Source: Pseudomonadota bacterium
GTDB taxonomy: Bacteria; Pseudomonadota; Alphaproteobacteria; Rhizobiales; Hyphomicrobiaceae
DNA: 13,179 nt
Reading direction: 5' to 3'
Assembly (NCBI GenBank): GCA_023412745.1
Contig: JAEZBZ010000148.1
Location: 1-13,179 of the forward strand
In this document: positions 1 to 8,812 of the stretch, in pieces
Layout of the letters: every line of letters starts with the position of its first letter
Numbering within the stretch: position 1 is the first letter of the stretch
Notes under the pieces: generated by a model
Told to the model about the DNA's origin: nothing
Databases searched by the model: none
Seen by the model: the letters and a program-made list of their open reading frames with translations, nothing else
Made by a program: the position numbers and the translations under genes

Positions 1-486
1 GAACCACTTCACGCGAAGAAACAGCCAATCGAAGAAGAATTGCGCGGCCAGCGTCGCAACGGCGAGATACAGCCCTTTGATCCTGAGGCTCGGAATACCG
101 AACAGAATGCCAACGAGTGCGGAAACACCGCCGCCCAGCAGAATGGAAAACAGCACCGGCATATCCGGAATACGCAGCGAGAAGTTATAGGCGGCATACG
201 CGCCAATCGCCATGAACGCGCCGGCGCCGAGCGAAATCTGCCCGCAATAGCCGATCAGGATATTCAGACCGACCGCGGCGAGCGACAGGATCAGAAACGG
301 AATCAGGATCGCCTTGAAAAGGTAGTCGTGGCCGAACGGACCGATGTGAAGTGCGGCCAGAAGCGGCACACCGATGAAGGCGAAGCCCAGGAACAGATAA
401 AGCGCGATCCGATCCTGGCGGATCGGGAAGATCGCCATATCGGCTGCGTAGGACGTTTTGAACTGGCCCGCCTCGCGATAGAACAC
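1..486 (-). CDS. livM: Branched-chain amino acid-type ABC transporter permease LivM (partial, 3' end outside window)
   Basis: Inner-membrane permease of the hydrophobic amino acid/carboxylate ABC uptake family, partner of LivH. The frame is open from a GTG at 486 to the window edge (162 codons), so only the N-terminal half is visible. A CGGAGG ribosome site lies at 501-496, nine bases before the GTG; the in-frame codon upstream is the livH stop, and the next Met is residue 17, so the GTG is the best start. Hydrophobic segments lie at about residues 28-47, 58-78 and 109-131. Family hallmarks are visible: GQISLGAGAFMAIGAY (82-97) and LRIKGLYLAVATLA (134-147). It sits 15 bp after livH and is clearly cotranscribed with it. 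Substrate cannot be read from the permease; the acyl-CoA synthetase at the head of the operon suggests an organic acid rather than an amino acid (inference). Confidence 0.93.
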   Translation of the reverse strand, partial: MFYREAGQFKTSYAADMAIFPIRQDRIALYLFLGFAFIGVPLLAALHIGPFGHDYLFKAILIPFLILSLAAVGLNILIGYCGQISLGAGAFMAIGAYAAYNFSLRIPDMPVLFSILLGGGVSALVGILFGIPSLRIKGLYLAVATLAAQFFFDWLFLRVKWF

Positions 487-501
487 TGGACGATGCCTCC
501 G

Positions 502-1431
502 TCAGATGCGCTCGATGATGCGTTCGCCAAACAAACCCTGCGGCCGCACCATCAGCACCGCTAAAGCCAGCACGTATGCGAACCAGTATTCGATGCCGCC
601 GCCGATGAGCGGCCCGAGATAGATCTCGGCGATCTTCTCGCCCGCGCCGACGATCAGGCCGCCGACGATTGCACCGAGAATTGACGTAAACCCGCCGATG
701 ATCAGCACCGGCAGCGCCTTCAACGCCAGGAACACGATCGAGAACTGCACGCCGAGCTTGGTGCCCCATACCGTCGCCGCCACGAGTGCGACAAGGCCCG
801 CCACCAGCCAGACCACGAACCAGATCCAACTGATCGGAATGCCGACGGACTGCGCCGCCGCGTGATCATCGGCAACGGCACGCAGCGCGCGGCCCGTCTT
901 GGTCCATTGGAAAAACATCGCCAGCACCGCGACGAGAATACCAGCAATCAGCCCGCCCCATACGTCGAGCTTGCTGATCAGGATGCCGCCGGGAAACATC
1001 TCCTCCAGCAGGATCCAGGCGTCGGTGGGGTACAGCGCCAGCGGATAAACGTCGGAGCCGAAAATTTTCTGCGCCGCGCCTTCGATAATGAAGGTCGCGC
1101 CGATAGTGGACATGAACAGCGTCAATTCGTTCTGATTGACGAGCGGCCCGAGCACATAGCGCTGGATCAACCAGGCGGTGATCGCCATGATGCCACCGGC
1201 AAACAGCAGCGCGCCAGCCACAGCTATGCCGAACGGCAGACCTTGCGCGACCAGCAGATCGAGCGACCTCACTAGGGCCAAACCGGCCAGCAGAACCATC
1301 GCGCCCTGGGCGAAATTGAAAACGCCGGAAGCCTTGTAAATCAGCACGAACCCGAGCGCGACGAGCGAATAGAGAACGCCCGCCAGCAACCCACCGATCA
1401 GAACTTCGAGAAAAGGGCCGAGGCTAGCCAT
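502..1431 (-). CDS. livH: Branched-chain amino acid-type ABC transporter permease LivH
   Basis: Second inner-membrane permease of the same ABC importer, 309 residues, normal for LivH. Hallmarks: the N-terminal stretch YSLVALGFVLIYKASGVFNF (21-40) followed by AQGAM, NELTLFMSTIG (101-111), the cytoplasmic loop with RALRAVADDHAAAQSVGI that contacts the ATPase, and a C-terminal GGFTSILGAIVGGLIVGAGE. About eight hydrophobic segments are spread along its length. Start: ATG at 1431 with GAGG six bases upstream. It follows livG by 57 bp and precedes livM by 15 bp on the same strand. Function as a permease is secure from the family; the transported compound is not. Confidence 0.95.
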   Translation of the reverse strand: MASLGPFLEVLIGGLLAGVLYSLVALGFVLIYKASGVFNFAQGAMVLLAGLALVRSLDLLVAQGLPFGIAVAGALLFAGGIMAITAWLIQRYVLGPLVNQNELTLFMSTIGATFIIEGAAQKIFGSDVYPLALYPTDAWILLEEMFPGGILISKLDVWGGLIAGILVAVLAMFFQWTKTGRALRAVADDHAAAQSVGIPISWIWFVVWLVAGLVALVAATVWGTKLGVQFSIVFLALKALPVLIIGGFTSILGAIVGGLIVGAGEKIAEIYLGPLIGGGIEYWFAYVLALAVLMVRPQGLFGERIIERI

Positions 1432-1488
1432 GGGCGACCTCGCATCCGGAATTGGAGGCCGACGCGTCGCGCATCATCGGTTGGTTGT

Positions 1489-2313
1489 TCAATGCGCAAC
1501 TCCCAGATATGCGGCGATGACGCTCGGATCCTTTTGCACGTGATCCGGCGTGCCATCGGCGATTTTCTTGCCGTAGTCCAACACCACCACGCGATCCGAC
1601 AGATCCATCACCACGCCCATGTCGTGCTCGATCAGCGCAATCGTCGTGCCGAGCTGTTCGTTGACGTCGATGATGAAGCGGCTCATGTCCTGCTTTTCCT
1701 CCAGGTTCATGCCCGCCATCGGTTCGTCCAGCAGTAGCAGTTCCGGTTCAGTCGCCAACGCGCGACCAAGTTCGACGCGCTTCTGCAGGCCATAGGGCAG
1801 CTTGCCGACGGGTGTTTTCCGGATGTGCTGGATCTCCAGGAAATCGATGATCCGCTCGACCACCTCGCGATGCTTGATTTCCTCGCGCTGCGCGAGCCCC
1901 CAATACAGCGCCTGCGAGAGGATCCCCCGACGCATTTTCAGCGTCCGCCCGGTCATGATGTTGTCGAGCGTCGACATGCCCTTGAACAGCGCCACGTTCT
2001 GGAATGTGCGCGCGATGCCCTGGCTGGCGGCAATGTAGGGCCGCATCTGCTGGCGCGTCCGGCCCTTGTAGGTGATGGTGCCGCGCTGTGGGTGATAGAG
2101 GCCGTTTATGACGTTGAGCATCGACGTCTTGCCCGCACCGTTCGGGCCGATAATCGCGCGGATTTCGCCTTTGCGAATGTCGAACGACACATCCTGGATG
2201 GCCTTCACGCCGCCGAACGACAACGAGACATTGGCAACGGACAGCAGGATTTCCCGTTCGGCAGCCGCTGGACGTGCAGCGGGTTGATCCAACGCTGCAA
2301 CGTCTGCCTTCAT
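1489..2313 (-). CDS. livG: ABC transporter ATP-binding protein LivG
   Basis: Cytoplasmic ATPase energising the LivHM permease pair, 274 residues from the chosen start. Motifs in order: Walker A GPNGAGKT (56-63), Q-loop Gln105 in ARTFQNVALF, signature YGLQKRVELGRA (174-185), Walker B LLLLDEP (192-198), switch His230 in IALIEHDM, and the LivG-type tail DPSVIAAYLG (262-271). The frame stays open further upstream (to 2436), but that extension lies inside the ligase gene and does not look like protein. The ATG at 2313 has GGGAGG seven bases upstream and forms an ATGA overlap with the ligase stop, implying translational coupling. The signature reads YGLQK rather than the more usual YGQQR of LivG, a mild variation. 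Confidence 0.95.
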   Translation of the reverse strand: MKADVAALDQPAARPAAAEREILLSVANVSLSFGGVKAIQDVSFDIRKGEIRAIIGPNGAGKTSMLNVINGLYHPQRGTITYKGRTRQQMRPYIAASQGIARTFQNVALFKGMSTLDNIMTGRTLKMRRGILSQALYWGLAQREEIKHREVVERIIDFLEIQHIRKTPVGKLPYGLQKRVELGRALATEPELLLLDEPMAGMNLEEKQDMSRFIIDVNEQLGTTIALIEHDMGVVMDLSDRVVVLDYGKKIADGTPDHVQKDPSVIAAYLGVAH

Positions 2314-4307
2314 TCGGCAGCCTCCCTCAGCACAGTATCCTCGGCATTGTGCACCGGCATATCGACGATCCGGACATCGGCTTCGATGGTGCCCTTGCGG
2401 CCATCCTCGAAGGTGACTTCCGTGTGGATGTGGCAATCCGTGGAGCCGTCGTAGAGCGCGCTGATCAGCGGTCCATAGCGGTCCGCGATGAATGAGCGGC
2501 GCACTTTCTGAGTGCGGGTCAGCTCGCCGTCATCGGCGTCGAGTTCCTTCGGCAGCACCAGGAACCGGCGGATTTGCGAGGCGGCCATTTTCGGTTCGCG
2601 CGCGAGCTGGCGATTAAGTTCGTCCACCCGCCGCTCGATCATTGCATAGACGTCGGGATGGCTGGCGAGTTCCTGGTAGCTGGCGTAGAGCACGTTGTTG
2701 CGCTCGGCCCAGTTACCGACTGACACCAGATCGATGTTGATGAACATCGTCGCAAAATCGCGATCATGCCCGAACGCAACGGCTTCCTTGATCTCGGGGA
2801 AAAACTTAATTTTGTTTTCGAGATATTTTGGTGCAAACAACGCGCCATTGGTCAGCCGGCCGACATCCTTGGCGCGGTCGATGATGACGAGATGCCCGTA
2901 GCCGTCGAAGAACCCGGCATCGCCGCTATGCACCCAGCCGTCCTCCGTCTTAGTGGCGGCTGTGGCAGCCTCGTTCTTGTGATAGCGCAGGAAAACGCCG
3001 GGACTGCGGAACATCACCTCGCCGCTGTCGGCGATGCGGATATCGACGCCCGGCGCCGGCGGCCCAACGGTATCGGCGAAGATCTCACCGTCGGGCTGCA
3101 TGGTGATGTAAACGGTGGCTTCCGTCTGGCCGTATAGCTGCTTCAGGTTGATGCCCAGGGAACGGTAGAACCTGAAGATCTCCGGACCGATCGCCTCGCC
3201 GGCCGTGTAGCCGATTTTCAAACGGCTCAATCCCATCTGATTGCGCAAAGGCGCGTAAACGCACTTGTCGCCGATCCAGTACAACAGGCGATCCGTGACA
3301 CCGACCGATTTGCCTTCCAGGATCGGTTCGCCGCAGCGCCGCGCCACGTCCATGAAGGTGTCGAACATCCAGCGCTTCACGCGGCTCGCGTCCTGCATGC
3401 GGACCAGGATATCGGTGAGCCCGGCTTCGAACCGGCGCGGCGGACCGAAGAAGAATGTCGGCCCGATTTCGCGGCGATCTTCCAGCGCGGTTGCCAGGCT
3501 TTCGGGACAGGCTACGCAAAAGCCCGCTGCGTAGGCTTGCCCGTAGGAAAAGATGTGATCGCCCACCCAAGCCATCGGCAGATAGGCGATGATCTCGTCG
3601 GTCTCGGTGAGCTTGTCGAACGCGTTGGCGTTTTCCGCGGTACGGATCAGATTCTCGTGGCTGAGAATGACCCCTTTCGGCTGGCCGGTGGTGCCGGACG
3701 TATACAGCATGACGCTGACATCCGCACCGTGCCCCTTGGCGATCTCGTCGCGCCACCATTGTTGCGCGCCGGCGTTAGCTTTCAACTCGTCCCGGCCGAG
3801 TTTCTGCACATCCTCAAAAGAATGCAGACGCGAATGATCGTATTTCTTCAGGCCGCGCGGATCGTCGTAAATCACGGTACGCAAGGTCGGGACCGAATCC
3901 GCGATCGACGCGACCTTGTCGACCTGCTCCTGGTTCTCGACGACGGCGAATGCGATTTCGGCGTGGCTCAGGACATAGCCCATCTCGGCCGCCACGGCGT
4001 CCTGGTACACGGGCACCGGGATCGCGCCGATGCTTTGGGCGGCGGCGAATGTCCAATACAGTCTTGGCCGGTTGTCGCCGATGATGGCAACGGTTTCGCC
4101 GCGCTTTAGGCCCAAACGCTCCAGCCCGATCGCCAGTTCGCGCACCTCGTCGCGAACCTGGGCCCACGTCCAGGTTTGCCAAATGCCGAGATCTTTCTCG
4201 CGATATGCCGGGCGCGCGGAGAAACGATCCGCATTGCGAAGCAGTAGCTTCGGCAGAGTATCGAGCCCAACAGCAGACGCACCAGACGGAACCGTCTCGT
4301 CTACCAT
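2310..4307 (-). CDS. AMP-dependent long-chain-type acyl-CoA synthetase/ligase
   Basis: Adenylate-forming enzyme expected to activate a carboxylic acid with ATP and join it to CoA, cytoplasmic, 665 residues. Core motifs: nucleotide-binding loop YTSGTTGQPKG near residue 203, YGQTEA near 388, HSGDAGF near 459, DRAKDVGRLTNG near 475-487, and LTRTQKVRR near 595 with the lysine that usually completes adenylation. Length and the HSGD/DRAKD pattern fit the long-chain FadD15/ACSBG-like class rather than short acyl-CoA synthetases. Start: a GTG at 4313 is in frame, but GGAGG at 4320-4316 is only two bases from it and eight bases from the ATG at 4307, so the ATG is preferred. It is the first gene of the operon and overlaps livG by 4 bp. 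That coupling suggests that it activates the compound imported by LivGHM (inference); fatty or aromatic acids are both possible. Confidence 0.92.
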   Translation of the reverse strand: MVDETVPSGASAVGLDTLPKLLLRNADRFSARPAYREKDLGIWQTWTWAQVRDEVRELAIGLERLGLKRGETVAIIGDNRPRLYWTFAAAQSIGAIPVPVYQDAVAAEMGYVLSHAEIAFAVVENQEQVDKVASIADSVPTLRTVIYDDPRGLKKYDHSRLHSFEDVQKLGRDELKANAGAQQWWRDEIAKGHGADVSVMLYTSGTTGQPKGVILSHENLIRTAENANAFDKLTETDEIIAYLPMAWVGDHIFSYGQAYAAGFCVACPESLATALEDRREIGPTFFFGPPRRFEAGLTDILVRMQDASRVKRWMFDTFMDVARRCGEPILEGKSVGVTDRLLYWIGDKCVYAPLRNQMGLSRLKIGYTAGEAIGPEIFRFYRSLGINLKQLYGQTEATVYITMQPDGEIFADTVGPPAPGVDIRIADSGEVMFRSPGVFLRYHKNEAATAATKTEDGWVHSGDAGFFDGYGHLVIIDRAKDVGRLTNGALFAPKYLENKIKFFPEIKEAVAFGHDRDFATMFINIDLVSVGNWAERNNVLYASYQELASHPDVYAMIERRVDELNRQLAREPKMAASQIRRFLVLPKELDADDGELTRTQKVRRSFIADRYGPLISALYDGSTDCHIHTEVTFEDGRKGTIEADVRIVDMPVHNAEDTVLREAAE

Positions 4308-4384
4308 AAGCACATCCTCCCAAACCCGCAGTTTTTGTTATCGCGGGCGTATTCTTATGCAGGCATCTAATATCCGCACGCGTC

Positions 4385-4460
4385 GCAAAGCAAGTTTGCC
4401 TTTGGTAGGCCTTGCTTTCGCGCCAGCAAAATCGTCGTCACCTGCCTGTTACAAAGCAAG
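4385..4460. promoter_or_regulatory. Cluster of CAAAGCAAG repeats in the divergent upstream region (possible operator)
   Basis: Between the ligase start (4307) and the decayed gene at 4521, AAAGCAAG occurs at 4387-4394, its reverse complement CTTGCTTT at 4411-4418, and the forward form again at 4452-4460 as CAAAGCAAG. The first two form an inverted repeat with a 16-bp gap; the first and third are direct 9-bp repeats 66 bp apart. The first copy is also flanked by a small GCAAA/TTTGC dyad (4385-4399). Spacing and orientation suit a regulator binding upstream of the ligase-liv operon, but no regulator gene lies next to it in the window and chance is not excluded. I did not find a convincing -35/-10 pair here. 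Confidence 0.3.
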
Positions 4461-4520
4461 CATAAACGCCTGCGCTTGAGTTCGGTCGACGACCTCTACG
4501 AACCAAGCACGAGGGTGATC

Positions 4521-4838
4521 ATGCTGCGACAGCTCAAACTGCTGATCGGTGCCGCCGTGATGGCCGGCAGCGTATCCACGGCCATGGCGCAGGAGGGCAA
4601 GCTGGTGCTCTATGCCAGCCAGCCGAATACCGACGCCCAGCAGACCAGCGATGCGTTCAAGGCGAAGTATCCCGATGTCGACTTCACGTTCGTCCGCGAC
4701 GGCACGCCCCGTTGGCCAAGCTGCGCGTGGAAATCCAAGCTTGACAACTGCAGGCCGACGTTCTGTTGATCGCGGACGTCGTCACCATGGAAGGCCTGAA
4801 GAAAGAAGGCCGCCTGCTGGCGGTCTGGAGGAGGCCGG
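4521..4838 (+). pseudogene. Decayed 5' end of an iron-type (AfuA/FbpA-like) ABC substrate-binding protein gene
   Basis: From an ATG at 4521 (GAGGG five bases upstream) the protein begins with a clear Sec signal peptide (MLRQLKLLIGAAVMAG, cleavage near AMA-Q) followed by KLVLYASQPNTDAQQTSDAF, KYPDVDF and VRDGT, typical of family-1 extracellular solute-binding proteins of the ferric iron/phosphonate type. Near 4705-4711 the homology moves to another frame (4712 onward: LAKLRVEIQA), meets an in-frame TGA at 4742-4744, and continues after it as QLQADVLLIADVVTMEGLKK until about 4835. Beyond that the similarity stops although such proteins have about 330-360 residues. A frameshift, a stop and loss of roughly two thirds of the gene make it non-functional. 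The family assignment comes from recognisable motifs only; no alignment was run. Confidence 0.75.
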
Positions 4839-4900
4839 GCTGGCGCCGCAGGCTGCGGCGCTGGCTGTCGTTGCGATCGTGCTGCTGCTGGACCGGATTT
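4836..4900 (+). pseudogene. Possible remnant of an ABC permease C-terminus joined to the decayed binding-protein gene
   Basis: Directly after the point where binding-protein similarity ends, a third frame reads EAGLAPQAAALAVVAIVLLL, a single hydrophobic helix preceded by a short polar turn, much like the final transmembrane segment of an FbpB/ThiP-type iron ABC permease. If correct, one deletion removed the rest of the binding-protein gene and most of the neighbouring permease gene and fused the ends. The match rests on a short hydrophobic stretch, which is weak evidence, and the frame runs on into mmsA without meaning. The segment 4900-5057 after it holds nothing I can identify apart from the mmsA ribosome site. 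Confidence 0.3.
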
Positions 4901-5057
4901 CCCCACATCTTCCCGAATATGTCCTACCGTGGACAGCGTTAAGCGTATCCACTCAGACAATCCGTCCCGCCGCACTGCCGACTTCCGGCTGGCGTTGGCG
5001 TGAGTGCATCCCTAAGATGCCGCGCAAATCGACATGCCGGAAACCGGAGAGCAGGAA

Positions 5058-6557
<1,500 letters not shown>

Positions 6558-6579
6558 CCTCAGGCGTTAGCCTTTGAGG
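6558..6579 (+). terminator. Small stem-loop immediately after mmsA
   Basis: Starting at the base after the TAA stop, CCTCA (6558-6562) pairs with TGAGG (6575-6579) and GGC (6563-6565) with GCC (6570-6572) around a GTTA loop, with a two-base bulge. It lacks a T tract and may protect the mRNA end or act together with the larger hairpin that follows. Confidence 0.4.
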
Positions 6580-6582
6580 AAC

Positions 6583-6621
6583 CAGCGGGCGGGTGGACGT
6601 TGTCCCCCGCCCGTGCTGTTT
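6583..6621 (+). terminator. GC-rich terminator-like hairpin downstream of mmsA
   Basis: GGGCGGG (6587-6593) pairs with CCCGCCC (6606-6612). Inside it GGAC (6595-6598) pairs with GTCC (6602-6605) around a GTT loop; outside it CAGC (6583-6586) pairs with GCTG (6615-6618) with a two-base bulge. About 15 pairs in total are followed by a short TTTCC. The T tract is poor, but stem strength and position just after mmsA support termination and separate mmsA from the transferase gene downstream. Confidence 0.6.
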
Positions 6622-6732
6622 CCACCGACGACCGGCCGGTCATCGATCCTCAATCGCGTGAAACCGCCGCGCGATTGTGCTAGGCCTCGATCTCAGCCGC
6701 TCGTGACTGATCCCCGATCCGGAGAGCCGCCG

Positions 6733-7380
6733 ATGCCAGACTATCGCCTGCATTGCTTCTGCCAGTCCGGAAATGCCTACAAGGTCGCGCTCTATCTCAA
6801 CTGCGCGGGCCTCGCCTGGGAGCCTTTATTCGTTGACTTTTTCAACGGCGCGACGCGCAATCCAGACTGGCGCGAACGCACCAACCCGATGGGTGAGGTG
6901 CCGGTGCTGGAAGTTGCCGGCAAGCGCATGACGCAATCGGGCGCCATCCTGACCTGGCTCGCCGAGAAGACCGGCAAGTTCGCGCCCAAGACGGAGGACG
7001 AGCGCTTCGAGGCGCTGCGCTGGATCCTGTTCGACAACCACAAGTTCACGAGCTACCTGGCCACCTATCGCTTTCTGCGCGCCTTCATGGTGCAGGAGCC
7101 CGATCCCGCCGTGCTCGCGTTCCTGAAGGGCCGTGTCGATGGCGCGCTCAGCGTCGTCAACGAGCATCTGGCCAGAACCCCGTTCATCCTCGGGGCAGAG
7201 CCGACCATCGCCGATTTCTCGCTCGCGGGGTACATGTTCTATCCCAGCAACGAGCACGGCTACGATTTGGAAAAGACCCACACCAACATCTTCACCTGGA
7301 CCCAGCGTCTCAAGGCGCTGCCGGGATGGAAAGATCCCTATGACATGATGCCCGGCGAGCGTATTGATCCGCGCCGATAA
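6733..7380 (+). CDS. Glutathione S-transferase family protein
   Basis: Cytoplasmic GST fold, 215 residues, usual for bacterial members. The N-terminal thioredoxin-like domain (about 1-80) shows CQSGNAYKV (10-18) with Ser12 at the typical active-site position, the cis-proline motif GEVPVLE and the glutathione-binding TQSGAILTWLAE. The all-helical C-terminal domain (about 90-215) includes the N-capping segment PTIADFSLAGYMFY. The frame is open back to 6574, but GGAGAG at 6721-6726 lies eight bases (from GGAG) before the ATG at 6733, and the extension is arginine/proline-rich non-protein-like sequence. The reaction is unknown: conjugation, reductive or isomerase roles all occur in such clusters. 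It is 89 bp upstream of the ligase-like gene on the same strand and may be cotranscribed with it. Confidence 0.9.
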   Translation: MPDYRLHCFCQSGNAYKVALYLNCAGLAWEPLFVDFFNGATRNPDWRERTNPMGEVPVLEVAGKRMTQSGAILTWLAEKTGKFAPKTEDERFEALRWILFDNHKFTSYLATYRFLRAFMVQEPDPAVLAFLKGRVDGALSVVNEHLARTPFILGAEPTIADFSLAGYMFYPSNEHGYDLEKTHTNIFTWTQRLKALPGWKDPYDMMPGERIDPRR

Positions 7381-7469
7381 AGCCTGTTGGCGATTGACGC
7401 CGGCCCCAGGCTTGCCCCAGTGCTCTGGCAGAGCCGCGGCAGCATCACGAGTTTGATTCTGAGGAAAGC

Positions 7470-8708
7470 ATGACGTCCCCGCACTTCGACCAGCTCGAAA
7501 TCCGCGATCCCGAACAGCGCGAGCTGGCCCAGTTCAACCTGTTGCCGGGGCTGATCCAGCGCGCCAAGGACCTGGCGCCGGGCTGGGCGCGCCATCTGGC
7601 GGACGTCGATCCCACCGCTGTCACCTCGCGCGAGGCGCTGACCGAACTGCCCATTCTGCGCAAGCTGGCGTTGAAAGACCTGCAGCATCGCCAGCCGCCG
7701 TTCGGTGGCTTCGCGACTTCCCCGGTCAATGCTATGGCGCGCATCTATATGTCGCCCGGCCCGATCTTCGAACCCGAGGGAAAGAGCGAGGACTGGTGGC
7801 GTTCGGCGCGCGCGCTGTATGCGGCCGGATTTCGCGGCGGTGACGTAGTGCACAACACCTTCTCGTATCATTTGACGCCGGGCGGCTGGATCCTCGACGC
7901 CGGCGCCCGTGCCCTTGGCTGCTCGGTTATTCCGGCCGGTCCGGGCAATACCGAACAGCAGCTCGACGCCATCGCGCATCTGAAGCCGACCGCCTACATT
8001 GGCGTGCCGGACTATCTGAAGATCCTGCTCGACAAAGCCCGCCAAGCCGGCCGCGACACCAGCTCGTTCAAGCGCGCCATGATGTCGGGCGGTGCGCTGT
8101 TCCCATCGCTGCGGCAGGAATATGCCGAGCGCGGCATAGCGACCTATCAGACCTACGCAACGGCGGACCTCGGAATCATTGCCTATGAAAGCTGGGCCCT
8201 GCAGGGCATGATCGTGGACGAAGGCGTGATCGTGGAGATCGTGCAGCCCGGCACTGGCGATCCGGTGCCCGATGGCGATGTCGGCGAGGTGGTCGTCACG
8301 TCATTCAACCGCGACTACCCGATGATCCGTCTCGCGACGGGCGATCTGTCGGCGGTAATGCCGGGCGTCAGTCCGTGCGGACGCACCAATCGGCGCATCC
8401 GGGGATGGCTCGGCCGCGCCGATCAGACCACCAAGGTCAAGGGCATGTTCGTGCATCCCGAGCAGGTGGTCGCGGTCGGCAAGACCTTCCCAGAACTTGG
8501 GCGCGTGCGTCTCGTCGTCGATCGCGAGGACGAGCAGGATACGATGACGCTGATGGTGGAAGCGCCCGAGGATGACGGCGATCTCGCTGAGCGCATCGCA
8601 GAAACACTGCAGCAGATCACCAAGCTCAAGGGCGCCGTGGAGCTGAGCGAAATGGGCTCACTGCCGAACGACGGCAAAATCATCGCCGACGAGCGCAGCT
8701 ACGGGTAG
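7470..8708 (+). CDS. Phenylacetate-CoA ligase-like protein (PaaK family, COG1541-type) lacking the P-loop
   Basis: Adenylate-forming-fold protein, 412 residues, related to phenylacetate-CoA ligase. Matching segments: RALYAAGFRGGDVVHNTFSY (114-133), ALGCSVIPAGPGNTEQQL (148-165), SGGALFPSLRQEYAE (206-220), TGDLS (290-294), the hinge-type motif WLGRADQTTKVKGMFVHP (313-330) and a terminal DGK (Lys403) where the family has its adenylation lysine. The glycine-rich SSGTTGKPT-type loop expected between about residues 88 and 105 is absent; this stretch reads YMSPGPIFEPEG, and the YGLTE-like motif reads YATADLG. It may therefore use a changed ATP-binding mode or not adenylate at all. Start: ATG at 7470 with GAGG five bases upstream. 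The substrate is unknown; an aromatic or other organic acid is the family expectation. Confidence 0.85.
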   Translation: MTSPHFDQLEIRDPEQRELAQFNLLPGLIQRAKDLAPGWARHLADVDPTAVTSREALTELPILRKLALKDLQHRQPPFGGFATSPVNAMARIYMSPGPIFEPEGKSEDWWRSARALYAAGFRGGDVVHNTFSYHLTPGGWILDAGARALGCSVIPAGPGNTEQQLDAIAHLKPTAYIGVPDYLKILLDKARQAGRDTSSFKRAMMSGGALFPSLRQEYAERGIATYQTYATADLGIIAYESWALQGMIVDEGVIVEIVQPGTGDPVPDGDVGEVVVTSFNRDYPMIRLATGDLSAVMPGVSPCGRTNRRIRGWLGRADQTTKVKGMFVHPEQVVAVGKTFPELGRVRLVVDREDEQDTMTLMVEAPEDDGDLAERIAETLQQITKLKGAVELSEMGSLPNDGKIIADERSYG

Positions 8709-8753
8709 TAGTCCGTCAGCAAGGCGCGGACTTGAAAGTTCCCTGAATCTGAA

Positions 8754-8794
8754 AAGCAAAGACCGCACGCGATGATCGCGGGCGGTCTTTGCTT
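8754..8794. terminator. Bidirectional terminator between convergent genes
   Basis: A perfect 13-bp inverted repeat, AAGCAAAGACCGC (8754-8766) with its complement at 8782-8794, encloses a second dyad CGCGAT/ATCGCG (8768-8780). It lies between the stop of the PaaK-like gene (8708, plus strand) and the stop of udh (8813, minus strand). Read on the minus strand, the stem ends in TTTT (8755-8752), so it should terminate udh well; on the plus strand the T content is weaker. Confidence 0.8.
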
Positions 8795-8812
8795 GCCTTC
8801 CTCAACTTGAGC

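Noticed and set aside
185..829. A 214-codon minus-strand frame crossing livH and livM.
   Set aside because: It overlaps two well-supported permease genes in another frame and is arginine/glycine-rich without domain features.
2314..2436. A 41-residue N-terminal extension of LivG.
   Set aside because: It lies inside the synthetase gene and is His/Arg-rich; the ATG at 2313 has a strong ribosome site and gives the normal length.
3085..3759. A 224-codon frame within the acyl-CoA synthetase gene.
   Set aside because: Same strand, different frame, arginine-rich; the synthetase frame has all expected motifs.
4930..4962. TGGACA at 4930-4935 with a GACAAT about 20 bp later as a possible mmsA promoter.
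   Set aside because: The spacing is too long and the -10 weak; not reliable enough to list.
7381..7412. AGCCTG and CAGGCT dyad with an inner GGCG/CGCC after the glutathione transferase gene, as a terminator.
   Set aside because: Stems are short with unpaired stretches and no T tract follows, and the next gene is close and on the same strand.
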